Positions 32,003 to 43,489 are shown, counted from the stretch's first letter. The stretch: 52,018 nt of DNA from Sistotremastrum niveocremeum HHB9708 (GCA_001630475.1 KV419415.1:269912-321929), one strand, 5' to 3'. Program-made: numbers and translations. The notes: generated by a model from the sequence alone, not told the origin.

Positions 32003-32479
32003 ATGCACATTCATTTACGACTATTCATTGCTCTCCTCCTTCTCCTCCCCTCCCTGGCATTGCCAACACCGAAACTAGACGAAGACCCTCAAACTAGCAT
32101 AGGGGTAGAAAGCGGAAACGCATCCGAGATCCACAGCTTCCAGCCGCGCCAAGACAATAGTACTTCGAGCATTATCCCAGCCTCGAGCACCATCCTCCTT
32201 GTAGCAGCTCCCGAACCCACGGAGTCTGTTGCACCCCTGTTCACTCAGGTTCTGCACGCAGCTTTGGAACCTACGGAAACCATTTCATCCGCAACTCCTC
32301 AGACCACCCATGGATCAGCCCTTGGATCCGCTTCGACTCCGGGTGGTGTCATCCATGTAGGGGGAACGCAAGTCATACAAGCTTTTCCTGTGCGCTAGTG
32401 TTCGCTTCTTCTTACTGCATAGTATCTAATCCGTTTCTAGCAACTCGCGTGTACCTTCCATGGCTCATGTGGCAAATAA
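32003..32479 (+). CDS. Small secreted protein SSP4
   Basis: A predicted secreted protein of 141 residues; exons 32003-32389 and 32441-32479. Signal peptide (LRLFIALLLLLPSLA, then LPTPK), then PRQDNSTSS, with an N-glycosylation sequon, and a Pro/Thr/Ser-rich, mucin-like body suited to O-glycosylation. The 39-nt last exon encodes QLACTFHGSCGK, with the only Cys residues of the protein. If the intron is missed the protein would end without any Cys. Function unknown; cell-wall or effector-like roles are possible. Confidence 0.7.
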
Positions 32480-33081
32480 TCTGTTCCGACTTCAATCCTA
32501 GAATTGTAGCCGAGGAAGGAGATGACGTATGAGCCGCTTTTACTTTGGAACCCGGGGATGCATGTCTGATTGCGCTCAAAGCAGAGCGGGATGCCTAGAA
32601 AGCCGTTTTTGTACTCCCTTGTTGTTCCTGATATCATGTTGATCTGATGCACTGGCAGCACTACGAATTCTCATAGAGAACCTGGGTCAATCACTATTCA
32701 TTCTACGTCTATACTATCGTCTCGTCGCACCTAGCGGGCATCAGACAAACTATGCCGCCATCATTGATCGTCGGGATTAAACAGGGTGAACCTACTGGGC
32801 TACCTATTTAATACCCTGAGTCGCGCAGTGATGCGTGATTCAGCCTTAAATGAGCCTTACATGAAAGAATGAATCACTGTCACTCTGTATACCCCAAGCT
32901 CTAGGCTCGTCGCACAACCTCACTTTCATTTCTTCTTCGAGCTGGCCTCGTTTCTCATCTGGCTATTCACTCTTTTTCTCGACGATATTGAAGCTTCTGC
33001 TGGTCGCTGGTCGCTCAACGATACTACCAAAGTAATGCCTCTTCATGCAAGCTATTTCCTGAACACTGATCATTGATTCAG

Positions 33082-33592
33082 ATGCACATTCATCTGCGAC
33101 TATTTATTGCTCTTCTCCCTCTCCTCACTTCCTTGGCGTTGCCAGCACCGAAACTAGATCACGCAGCCCAAACCACCGTACAGGTCATCGAAAGTGGATT
33201 GGCGATCCAGACCCATATCTTCCGACCTCGTCAAGACAACAGTACTTCGAGCCTATTACCACCCTCCACCCTTGCCTCCACCACCACCACCACCACCCCT
33301 GTAGCAGCCCCCGAACCCACGGGGAACGTTACAACCCTGCTCACTCACCTCGAAGCAGCCTCCCCAAGTGTAGAACCTACTGAAACTGTTCCACCTGCGA
33401 GTACCCAGAGCGCTGAAGAATCAGCCCTTGAGACCGCTTCTACTCCGGATCCGGAAGCCCTCATCCATTTCTCGGGGAAGCACATTATACAAGCCCTTCC
33501 TGTACGATACCGTTATTTTCTTTCTACTGCTTGACGTCTCAATTCATTTATAGCAAATTATGTGCAGCTTTCGCGGCTCATGTGGTAAATAA
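33082..33592 (+). CDS. Small secreted protein SSP5
   Basis: The tandem paralogue of SSP4, 152 residues; exons 33082-33501 and 33554-33592. It has the same signal peptide, a shared PRQDNSTSS, a Thr run (TTTTTT) and the last exon QIMCSFRGSCGK. The ATG was chosen by homology to SSP4. The conserved C-terminal nonapeptide pattern C-[ST]-F-x-G-S-C-G-K against a drifting body suggests the tail is the functional part. Confidence 0.72.
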
Positions 33593-34100
33593 TTATGCTT
33601 TGATTTCGGTCTCGTGAATGAGCGAGTTGCATCTTATTATGACACATGGGTTATGACGTCAGTCTTTATGTGAGAAGTCAGGGTTGCATGTCTAATCGAT
33701 ATCAATCAATTTCTCGGTTCTCAACACGATCTCTCGAAAACAATATATTCCCACTTGTTTTTATTTTATTGTTGATATTTGTTGACTTTTGTTGGCTTAG
33801 CGATCCCAATATCTAATCCAGGAAGAGCCGCTGCCTCTCTTGATCTTATCTGATACCGTGAGATATCAAATAGTACGTTCCGCTCAAGGTCTCGAACGGC
33901 TGCATCTGGGATTTGCTATGTGACTTTTTGTCCTATCAATGGGTGTACCAAATCTACGAGGTAAGATATTTTATTCGTTCGGATACCAACCCTACGACTT
34001 GCTCTACGAGGGGACATGGGCATTGATTGGATCTCCGCATGACAGTCAGTCTGCTTAAGAAGCGAAACCCTGACGTTATCGAGGTCGATCTGCACCCATC
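33593..34100. other. Intergenic, SSP5 to PhzF1
   Basis: No gene is seen; AT-rich with T runs at 33755-33800. Confidence 0.45.
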
Positions 34101-35047
34101 ATGCCTGCCCCTAATACCGCTCCATACGTCGTCCTCGACGCATTCACCCAAAGACCTTTCAAAGGAAATCCAGCATGGATCGTCCTATTCCCATCATCTG
34201 CCGATGTTCCATCGGATGAGACACTCCATCACATCGCTTGCGAATTCGGTCAAGATACCGCGTTTGTCACTTTGCACCCCCATGCGAACGCAGATCTCGA
34301 GACGGCCACCTTCGGCCTGCGTTGGTTCACCCCCGCGGTCGAGCTAAAGCTTTGTGGACATCTGACGCTGGCTACGTCAAGTTACCTGTTCCAGTCGGGC
34401 ATCGTAGTTAAAGAAGTCAAACAGCTCCGCTACGAAACTCGCGCAGGGATATTGACGGCCGAGAAGTTAGCCGATGGGAAGATAGAGCTTGAGTTCCCGG
34501 GTAGCGGAGCTGCACCCGTAACACACTCTGTGGATATCATCATAAAAGCCGTCAAGGAATGTTTAGGACACGATGTCAAGGTTCTTTCGGTCAACGAAGG
34601 AGCTCGAGATGAGTTCAAACGTTTCGCCTTAGTCGAGATCGACCCGTCGGTCGATCTGGGGTCTATCAAAGCAAAACCTGAAGTCTTTGTCAGTATATGG
34701 AACTCATATATTGTTGTCTACTCAACTGACTGATACGTATTCAGGCGCAATTCAAGCAATATGAGCTATTCATCATCACCAAGAAAAGCTCAGTACCCAG
34801 CGTTGATTTCGAGTCTCGAGTATTCGGACCGAACATCGGCGTCGACGAAGATCCAGTCACTGGGTCGGCTCATTGCCTACTTGGGCCATATTGGTCGGAC
34901 AAGTTGAAAGTTGGATCCAAGCCATTGAATGCCAGGCAAGTTAGTCCCAGAGGTGGGGACTTGGTGGTAGTATGGAATAAACCTAAAGGCACGTGTCTTT
35001 TGAGAGGGAACGCATGCCCTGTTGCAGAGGGCAAGATATCTTTTTGA
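34101..35047 (+). CDS. PhzF-like isomerase, first copy
   Basis: A predicted cytosolic PhzF-family protein of 296 residues (diaminopimelate-epimerase fold); exons 34101-34688 and 34745-35047. It opens YVVLDAFTQRPFKGNPAWIV, the family's N-terminal signature; LCGHLTLA (His equivalent to His74 of bacterial PhzF) and DEDPVTGSAH (Asp208 region) are present. The catalytic Glu45 position, ETAF in most members and in the neighbour at 35884, reads DTAF here. That should shorten the acid-base side chain, so activity may be altered or lost. No phenazine genes lie nearby, so the substrate is unknown. The intron sits at the same place as in the neighbour. Confidence 0.93.
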
Positions 35048-35883
35048 TGAATGGTGCAATGTCTACTACTTTTGTACGCGATATCATGTCAGAAAATTTG
35101 TCAATGTGTGTAGCCGTTTAACAAAAATGAGACTGACCACCTGAACATCCGGAGCTGCCAATGCACTATATATCTGCGATCATTCACACTTATCAGTAAA
35201 TCGCATAAAAGCTGGGAATGAAAAACTCAGCAATATCAATCCATACAGGAGACCGGATACATGACGGTGCCTGCAAAGGAGCAGTTGGAGACCCGCCATA
35301 GCATCACAGCGAGTTGGATGCAAACAGTCCGATCTCCGATGCCGACCTGGTTCATCTTGACATGCTTGACACGCGACAGCAGTCCTCGCTGTTCGAATCT
35401 TGTTTACTGGAGATCAGCTATGTCTGTTTGCAATGTTTCTGGACTAATATCTTTGCACTGGCGACAATTCCGCAATAAATCTGCAAACTAAGTGAGCTTG
35501 GTGTTTACTAGTAAACTGTAACGCACAAGATGAAAGGTTGCTCGAAAGGCTGGACAAGCTGATGACTAAATCCATCACTTCAATGCGGTGTCTTGCGTTC
35601 AAAGTGGATCCTGTGCTCGTGTTATCATGATGTCCGCTGGCGCTGCCCTTATAAAGGCATAGCAACACCGCAAGAGAATTTAGCGTCGTCCCACTGACTT
35701 TTCATCGGTAATGGAGGCGTCATTTCGGCTGCACAGATCTCCTATATGTCTGAATAGTCTTTCGCATTCACTGGAAGGTCATTGTTCGATACCACGTCTA
35801 CAAAGGCAAAGCTTCTGTCTCATCTGCGCCGTTGCACCGAATTTGAACTCCGCTCCCCACAGCTTGACCCACGGACCCCCATC
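35048..35883. other. Intergenic between the PhzF genes
   Basis: No convincing gene is seen. A frame at 35261-35491 (plus) has no motif. The last 100 bp is the probable leader of the second PhzF gene. Confidence 0.45.
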
Positions 35884-36841
35884 ATGTCGACTCGAGCCCT
35901 CCCATATACAATCGTAGACGCATTCACAGACACACCTTTCAAAGGAAATCCTGCGTCTGTCATTCTGTTTCCACCCGACACTGAGATCCCAGCTTCCGAA
36001 ACTCTCCAACTAATCTCTCGCGAGTTCAACCTCGCCGAAACTGCTTTCTTAACTCCTCGTCCAGAAGCAAACTCGAGCACGACCACCGCCACGTATGGTT
36101 TGAGATGGTTCACGCCTGCTGTTGAAGTCCCTCTCTGTGGACATGCAACTTTGGCATCAGCCAAATTCCTTTTTGCATCCGGGATTCTGGCGGATGAAGT
36201 GACTCAGCTTCATTTCCTGACCCTGTCTGGAACACTGATGGCCACAAAATTGTCCGATGGGAAAATAGAGCTTGAGTTTCCTGGAAGTGATTCTGTGCCT
36301 CTGCACTTGAAGGGAGGCAAGCCTGAGGCACTGGTTGCTATTCGTAAAGCAATCAAAGGATGCCTTGGGGACGAAGTGGAGGTGCTCCACATCCATGTTG
36401 GGACCAGGGAAAAATTCGAGAAATTTGTTCTTGTCGAGATCGACGGTTCTGTTGATCTCCAATTGATCAAAGCAAAGCCACAAAATTTGGTAAATCATTT
36501 CTGTGCTGTCTTTCGCCTGACTGATCGTCTCGTTTCAGGCTTCTTTGACTGACTATTTCCTCTTTGCTGTCACTCAGAAAAGTTCCAAACCGGGGCTTGA
36601 CTTTGAATCTCGCGTTTTTGCACCAAATGCTGGGATAGACGAAGACCCGGTTACGGGAGCCGCCCACTGTCTTCTGACGCCGTATTGGGCAACCAAGTGG
36701 AACATGGCAGGGAAACCACTTTCTGCCCGACAAGTCAGTCCTAGAACTGGTGATTTAGAGGTGGTGTGGAATAAAGGCCGACGAACATGTTTTTTGAGGG
36801 GTGATGCACTGATAGTGGCAGAAGGAAAGATGTTTATTTAG
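35884..36841 (+). CDS. PhzF-like isomerase, second copy
   Basis: 302 residues; exons 35884-36489 and 36539-36841. It has the N-terminal signature YTIVDAFTDTPFKGNPASVI, the catalytic Glu in NLAETAFLTP, the His in LCGHATLA, and DEDPVTGAAH. All residues expected for catalysis are present. It is the tandem paralogue of the copy at 34101 in the same orientation, sharing the phase-0 intron and an identical second-exon length (303 nt). The start is the ATG opening MSTRALPYTIVDA; an open frame continues upstream but lacks the family alignment. Confidence 0.95.
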
Positions 36842-37180
36842 TTTACATGTAAATTCAACTTCAAAGCAAGTTTGACAATGTACTACATTCCTGAGACCAT
36901 ACGGAGCGCTGACACGGTATTCAGCCGTTCCGGATTCTAGGTTTTGATAGTGGGTCATAACATCGGGAGCAAATCAAACAAGTTCAAAAACACTGACAAT
37001 CATCTATACGTCTTTCGAGAGTTACATATAAGCTACAGAAACCGAGAATCTAAGGTAGTACAGACGGGCAATAAAAGATTAATGGTACAGCATAAAGAGA
37101 TACAGTCACGACATAATTTACATGTACTAGAACAGAATCATGAGACGACCGGTAGTGCGACTCTCGCAGAAACCGTTTCC
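36842..37180. other. Intergenic, convergent PhzF2 / F-box
   Basis: No gene is seen; AT-rich 3' flank for both genes. Confidence 0.5.
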
Positions 37181-39425
37181 TCAAGCAAAATCTAGAATAC
37201 CAACCTTGCAATCTCCGACAAGATAAACGACTCTCCCGAACCTCTCGTCAAAGTCAACAGTTGCGCCCCTCCCTCGTCCATATCTCACAGGCGACTCAAC
37301 GATTTCGTTGAACATTCCAATTCCGCCGTTCAGCTCTGCTTCAGTTCCTCTAAGGCGGGATCTCGAACGGGATCTCGAATATGATCTACGAGGATAACCG
37401 AAAGGATCGTTGAGAAGTGAGACCGAGTCTGTAGGAGGGAGGAGAATCCGTCCGTCCCACATCCGCCGACTATTCCCCGTATCAGGAATTTCAACTTTAA
37501 CGACATCTTCAAGCTCTCCTCTCGGAAGATTTCCACCTTCGAGTCCTGCAAATGGAGCAGGAGGTGCGGTCATGCCTGAGAATTGCGAGCCGACGCTTAT
37601 GTCGATCAACGTTGACGCTGAGAAGGTATACAGAGCGACTTTCTTCGTGGTTTGCTCGGATGTGACGGATGATAATGCACCTGGAGATTCGAGCCATATT
37701 CCTCTTCCTGATCGGGGACCGATGTGAACTGCGTGAATTGATGATTCAAGCGATCTGACGGGATGACGACGAAGAGTGATTGTATGCCAATCATATTCGT
37801 TTTCGGCATCGGTACTCTCTGTTGCACCATTCCCTTCATGTCCACTAGAGGAGGAAGATGACGAAGAGGAGCCGGACGAAGAGTCGGAAGAGGAAGGACG
37901 TTCGACACGCATGACAATCGTTCCAATACCGCCACCTTTCACTCTTGGCGGTTCGTCTGCTTTTCCGGGTTTGATTGTCGAATGGAGATAATGATGGACC
38001 ATTCCGTTTCCAGGCGTATTACGAGCGCATAGGATAGACAGGAGATATGTCTTCGTGCGAGATGAGGGCGGAGATGGAGGTGTGTGAAGGTGGAAAGAGA
38101 GGGGATGCGAGAGTTGGATGTGAGCGAGGCTGTACTCGGCGAACGGGGTTAAGCGGAAAGCCTGAGATAGGCCTATGTCCTCATCTGAGTCATAGGAGGT
38201 CGACGGAGACGAGGACAACGGGGAAGAGGAAGTACTGGATCGGCCTAAGTGGGAGGTAGAGAGGAAAGGGTTGGTAAGCAGTGCTATACGGTCTTTAGCA
38301 GCTATGATTATGTAAGTCGAATGAATATTAATTCCAAGGGCATCCTGGAGACCAACGGACATCAGTATCGCAGAATGCTTGCGAAGTGGATATAAAAACT
38401 TACAGAAGTGAAATTGGAAAGTATCCCATGTCTAGGTGGAGTTGTTTGATAATCTGTGAAGTGATAGTCACCCGACGGTGAACGCGAGATATAGAGTTTG
38501 AGGCCCAAGTTGGGTGAGGAGGGAGAGGAGGGATATCTGGTCAGCGTATATGCAGCACCCAGTGTCTTGAGTCGCTTGATAACAGTGAATATACGGGATG
38601 TAGTAGGATCGATTCGGATAATCAGTGTCTCTTGATCGCTATATGCGCACGTGGACATTCAGTAAATGAGCTACGATAATGATATAGGAGCACTCACGAA
38701 GAATAAGGCGAAATGGCAATTAGAACATCGCCTCCATCTTCTCTATCCACTTCGAACCCTCCGATCCCGCCTGCTCTCGTCCAGGTGGTCGGATAAGGTA
38801 CGTACTCCTCCATCAGGACGACATCTTCACCATGTCCACTCCTATCAACTTTCCAACAGGCGATCGTCGGTCCCGTGCGTGTGATGAGATGATCTCCTCC
38901 TGGAAAGAGGAATATGTCGTCGATTATTGGGCGACTTCCTGAGCCGACTGACGGGCCAGGGGAGACATCGACGACGAACTCGCGCACAGGACCTCGTGCG
39001 CATCCTCTCGCTGGGGTCATGGCTGGAGGTGCAGGTGAAGATCGACCTCTCGTCGACTGAGCAGTCCCTACACTGCCGCCTACCCATCGTCTCTTCAATC
39101 TCAATGCGTGCAGAGTCCTCCACTCTAATTCATGACTCTCAAAACAGATTGTCTCTTCTATACCGAGATGAGGTTGTTGAGGTGGTATACCCGGCAGAGG
39201 AAGTAGGTCAGGAGATTTCGTTATGTGGGTGTCGTGTATTTTGTGCCAGATGTATCGGAAACGTGTAAGATGGTTTAGACGCGTATTTGTCTGTGATACG
39301 AATGAGACATGAGCTGGTCACCCCAGCAGAGAACGTACCAATCGAAGAGATAATAGATCAGAGACTGATAGGAGCGATAGAATATGCAGCAGAATATCGT
39401 CAATTAAGGATGTCAGGGTCAACAT
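37181..39425 (-). CDS. F-box protein with long C-terminal region
   Basis: A predicted substrate receptor of an SCF ubiquitin ligase, 692 residues. Four minus-strand exons were inferred: 39425-39339, 39290-38698, 38638-38404, 38344-37181, with introns of 48, 59 and 59 bp; the sum is exactly 693 codons. The F-box lies at the N-terminus (LIDDILLHILSLLSVSDLLS, then LRLTNTRLNHLTRFRYIWH across the first intron). The rest, with motifs such as FLFPGGDHLITRTGPTIACW and LIAISPY, reads like strands of a beta-propeller, common in basidiomycete F-box proteins. A Ser-rich run (about 37830-37900) and an Arg-Ser stretch (SYSRSRSRSRLRG) are probably disordered. Target unknown. Confidence 0.8.
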
Positions 39426-40191
39426 GGTGGTCTTGGGGAAAGCTCAAAGGAGACTGTATATCAGTCTGGTCGCCACGTCTTCAACGTGGCCCCTGCTAGA
39501 TCGTCTGAAGCAGAGGAGATATGGACGCCGGACAGCGATGCAGCTGACTGAGCCAGCAGAAGATAGCGCTTACGTAAGAGAGCCTTTTGAGCCAACGAGC
39601 GACGATCACTGCTGCAATTCCGACGCTGCTTGAGTGGCTTTATACTCAATCATAGGTAAGCTGGTCCCCTGATTGTTGTCGGCATTTTAATGTATATTGA
39701 CAGAGGCCCGAGCTCAATCAGACTGCTGTCAGGAGCCTTAACTGTGCAGCGATGAATTTCGGGGAAGAACGACGGCGATGACGACTTCGAGCATCACATA
39801 CATGATAACGGTGACAAGCGGGTCGGCCGTGATACTCACGAAGCTGTAAGTCAATCGGGGAAACTACACTTCGGTCGAATTGCAGAGCTCGGAGTAGTGG
39901 CGAAGCCGCATCCACAACAAGCAATTATGATGGGAAAATCTGGACTAGACTGGACAACCTGGTCAGGATGCCGATGACGCCTAGACGAAAGTGCGATGTT
40001 CTCCTTTTTTGGGTGTGGTTGGCTCGAGGTCGAGATACTCTTCATCATTTTCTCCAGATCATTTTGTTTTGAAGTCAGTGAGATTATCCGGAATATTCAG
40101 ACAAGCAAGAGAAGCCTCGATACGATGGCTACGCTTCGAGTCCGCGTCCATAATTACTAGTAAGCCATCCCGCAACGAGTCATACAGATCC
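39426..40191. other. Intergenic between the two F-box genes
   Basis: No convincing gene is seen. Short frames at 39461-39649 and 39718-39924 (minus) lack motifs; the first may be leader of the F-box gene. Confidence 0.4.
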
Positions 40192-41787
40192 TTATGTGTG
40201 TTTCCAGTTATTAACAATATCGAGATGATCAACAAGCCGCTTCAAACGTTTCACATCACCATCCATCCACGCAGAATCAAGCTTCAACTTGCTCAACTTC
40301 AAACCAGCTGCCATCCTATGCTTCAAGCAAGACTCGATCATATTTCTCCGGTGTTGCCACATATAATGGCCAGTTCCAATCCCAGATCCGAATCCTGCTC
40401 CATCAGAACCAAGAGGCTGCGCTCGAGTAAAATCTTCATCTATTGCGTCGATGGAAAGTGAGGTTAGATGCGGGCATGGCGTCGTGTCTGTCGTCGTGCC
40501 TAAGAAGTCCAAAGCAGGGCCGACTATGTCCCCTGAAATGGAGAGATGCTCGAGCCACTCCGCCTCTGTAATAAATAATTCTGCGACGCCTAACGGCGGC
40601 GAAGATGACATGCTATGAAGCCGCGCATGAAGATGGAGGCTTCTGAGATTCTTGAAAGGCCTCGCGATCTCCGTCAGCGCACGGATTCGTCTGGCATGCA
40701 GTGAGGGAATCTCCGCGGGCAGTGTGAATTCCAGGACGTATTTTGTTTCGGGTAATCGTGTGTATAGGCATTTGATGAGAGAATGACTGAGATCTACAAC
40801 TAGATCTTGGGTCTCTGTCATTCCACGAATGAGAGATCGAGGCACGACGGCCGAGCTCGGGGATTCAGTTACCAGAATCCGCAATAAAAGCTGAGAGAGA
40901 TGAGGAAAAGTGAGGTTCTCCATTAAGACGTTAACGTCGTCAACAGATAATGTCCAGGGCTCTAAGATTTGTAGAGGTGTCATCACTGGTTTAGCGGGGG
41001 GAGAAGCCGTTTCGTCGTCATCACCTTGGATTAGATGTCGAGGTTTCAGGTTAAGCCAGCGGAAAATGAGAGATTCCAGATTTGGACATTGGATAATGAG
41101 GCGGAGTAGGTCATGAACATCGGAGAATAGTTCTGTCAATTCAATGACGATGTTCCTGAGCGAGTTAGGAAGGGAGTCGGCCAAGGATGACCGAAAAAAG
41201 CAACCGACGAGATTCAAAGTAGAAAGTGATGGGAAGTCGAGGCGTGCAGGAAGTCGAAGTTTAGGGGAAGCGACAGGCTGAAATACACGGAATATCAGAT
41301 CTGTGAGGCGAGTTAAAGGATTCTTCAATATCTCCAGCAGACAATCTATGACTTCATCCACCGAAGGGAAGTCTGGATCTGTTGTATTGGTTAGCACGTC
41401 GTGAAAATCGCCGCCAACAGCGAGATGTTGGATACGCGGGAGGTGCGGTCGGATCATGCTGATTTTGGGGAGGAGATGGGGCTCGTCCACGTTCAACCGG
41501 AGATATAACCCTGTGTCTCTGCTTCTTGTTAGATGTTCTTCGATTTTAGTTTCAGGCCAGGCCAGACTGATGAAACGCCAAAATCGACATTCACTATGAA
41601 TCACGGAGAACCAGTGGCGACAACTTGGAAGAGAGTAGTCAGTATACACCAATCAAATCGGAATGATTTCATCAAGAACCCACGTACACAAGCATCAAAA
41701 GCGCCCGTTGCCGCGCTAATTGAACATATTGTGCGTCAGGTGATGGCTCGAGGTATAACAGCAGTATATGAGCGAAGATCTCATTGG

Positions 41788-42432
41788 CTTCAGAAAAAAT
41801 TAGCTGCTATTTCTGCTATTTCCTGCTATTTTTCAGCTATTTAGCAGAAAAATAGCCAAAAAATAGGCTATTTATGCTATTTAGGCTATAAAACCTAGTG
41901 TTCCAAGGTCCAGTTGCCGTGACCGGTGGCAACCGGCAGTCACGACCGGACCATGACCGGACCGCAGTTGCCGGTCGCCTAGGTTCTTGGAAAATCAGGC
42001 AACCGGCAACCGCAGTCATGACCGGTCGTGACCGTGGTCGCAACTGAGGACCCTTAAGGGTCCCCAACCAGGGTACCCAGAGGGAATTTTGGGTCCCAAA
42101 TGGGCATTTATGGTGACATATCTGGCATATATTGGTCTCTATATGCATGTAACACATCATATGAGGTGTATATACAGTATATATAATATAATAATGATTA
42201 AAATATTGATCAAAGACCAGTTCTGACTGGAAAAAGTGGCCATGACTGGTTGCGCAACTGGTCGCAGCCGTGACCGGTTGCCGGACCGCAACCGCAGTCG
42301 CAGTTGCCAGTCATGCAAAATTTTGGATGGCAACCGGACCGGCAGTTGCCAGTCACACCCTCCAGAGGTCAAAAGTCCAGTCGTGACTGGACCTCAGAAC
42401 ACTAATAAAACCTGGCCTAATTTTTTCTGAAG
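41788..42432. mobile_element. MITE with CTTCAG ends, hosting the 509-bp element
   Basis: Inverted ends CTTCAGAAAAAATTAG at 41788 and its complement ending at 42432. The native element is only about 128 bp, rich in GCTATTT repeats; the remainder is the 509-bp hAT-type insert plus its 8-bp duplication. The flanks suggest a 2-bp CC duplication, unlike hAT; the superfamily is not clear. Confidence 0.7.
41896..42404 (+). mobile_element. 509-bp hAT-type element, copy 1
   Basis: Ends TAGTGTTC...GAACACTA with the 8-bp duplication ATAAAACC (41888-41895 and 42405-42412). It has no transposase. It is dense in CCGGTTGC/GACCGG-type motifs at both sides with an AT-rich centre (TATATAATATAATAATG). Short frames in it are the same in copy 2 and are not called as genes. 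Confidence 0.93.
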
Positions 42433-42531
42433 GGGCAGTTTATTGATATGTGTATCCATGTTGGACTGCTGATTGAGAGCCACCGTTGCAGCCGAGAAAG
42501 AGGCATTAATGTCTCGGCAACTCGATTGCAT

Positions 42532-42940
42532 CGCAGAGACTTTAGACCGCAGGACAGCGCTGGTATCAGTCCCCACGTCATCCGTAATCAGCGAGCTGAA
42601 AATTTCAAGAGTGTTAATGAACAAATTATGCTATAGTGTCAATTACACGAACACCAGTTGAAGGGTCTCCTGAAGAACGCTGATCAACTGAGTCAAAGAT
42701 TCATCTGCTGATCGAGGTTGGATGGGTTGAATTGGAGGGGTTGAGCTTGTGCTGTGAAATGCAGAAGTGTCTGATGCCATTACTGATATTCAGACCGGAG
42801 ATCTATCGGTGTCATCGGTTGACTGATCGATTGACCACGTCGTTGTGGGTTGAGGGCAACAACCTCGAAGTTGAAGTTGCTTACGTCAGAATTCGGGATT
42901 TACCAAGTGCGGCTTCTCTGAGCGCTTACTCGATGTAACC
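42532..42940. other. Region between the F-box gene and the LINE
   Basis: No gene is seen; it should contain the F-box promoter. The 5' end of the LINE is not sharply defined. Confidence 0.35.
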
Positions 42941-43489
42941 GGCGTCTGGACACCCTCTCCCTCTCATTGAGGCCCCTTTGCCTGCCCCTGTGCCAACTCC
43001 ACCCCCCGTATTCGCCCCCGCGCTACCGGCTAACGCTGCTGCGGGTCCCCCTCCTCCCCCTCCTCCCCCTGCCCCACCAGTCGCCGCCATACCCGGCCCT
43101 GAACCTGTGCCGGTTGTCGTCGCCGCCGATCCCCAACCCAACGGGCTCGTTATCGGTCCTTATCCTTGGACCGCGAGCCCGGGTGGTGCCTATGTTGCCT
43201 ACAAGAAGATGGTCAGCCATCTACCTCCTTTCCTTAAAAATCTCGCTGTCCAGTCTGTGCCCGTTCGCCCCACTAATAATCCCGAGTTTATTTCGGCAAA
43301 CTTCGCCAATGTGCCTGGAGCTGCAGTGCAGGTTGCGGATGCCTGGAAATTGTACATCGGGGGTGCTCGACGTGATGCGAAAGGTGTTTCGTTCATCCCT
43401 GTCATTGCGACCACGCCTCCCGCTGGTCCTCCTCCCCCTCCTCTGACTGCTGACCAGGCTACTGCCCTTTTCGAGGCGGCGCAGGCTTT
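42941..43489 (+). CDS. LINE ORF1-like Pro-rich N-terminal region
   Basis: About 183 residues without an ATG: a Pro/Ala-rich start (long Pro run near 43050-43075), then a globular part (WTASPGGAYVAYKKMVSHLP, DAWKLYIGGARRDAKGV) and a second Pro run. There is no CCHC knuckle. It ends 55 bp before the endonuclease frame. Either a 56-bp intron (43490-43545, GTAAG...TATAG) or a frameshift would join it to the endonuclease. It could be an ORF1 of unusual type. Confidence 0.5.

Larger units (their letters stand above)
31571..33592 (+). repeat. Tandem duplication of a ~1.06-kb unit (SSP4/SSP5)
   Basis: Unit 1 (about 31571-32479) and unit 2 (about 32632-33592) share upstream blocks such as CTGATGCACTGGCAGCACTA and ACTATGCCGCCAT, the gene and its intron. 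Identity is clearly below 100% with indels, so the duplication is not recent. Confidence 0.8.
40192..42531 (-). pseudogene. F-box/LRR-like protein gene broken by a transposon
   Basis: An SCF-type F-box protein. Minus-strand pieces: a first coding piece from an ATG at 42531 to 42433, the transposon 41788-42432, the rest of exon 1 (41787-41688), a 64-bp intron (41624-41687) and exon 2 (41623-40192). Across the transposon the F-box reads NKLP then NEIFAHILLLYL, and after the intron LVCRHW, the usual start of this family. Exon 2 holds repeated Leu-rich stretches (SLHLHARLH, LTSLSIDAI) typical of F-box LRR-like proteins. The insert falls within the F-box and contains stops, so the intact protein cannot be made unless the insert is spliced out. 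Outside the insert the frame is open. Confidence 0.75.

Noticed and set aside
42941-43489. Pro-rich ORF as an independent host gene
   Set aside because: It has no ATG, ends where the LINE endonuclease frame begins and would be joined to it by a consensus intron, so it is more simply part of the LINE.
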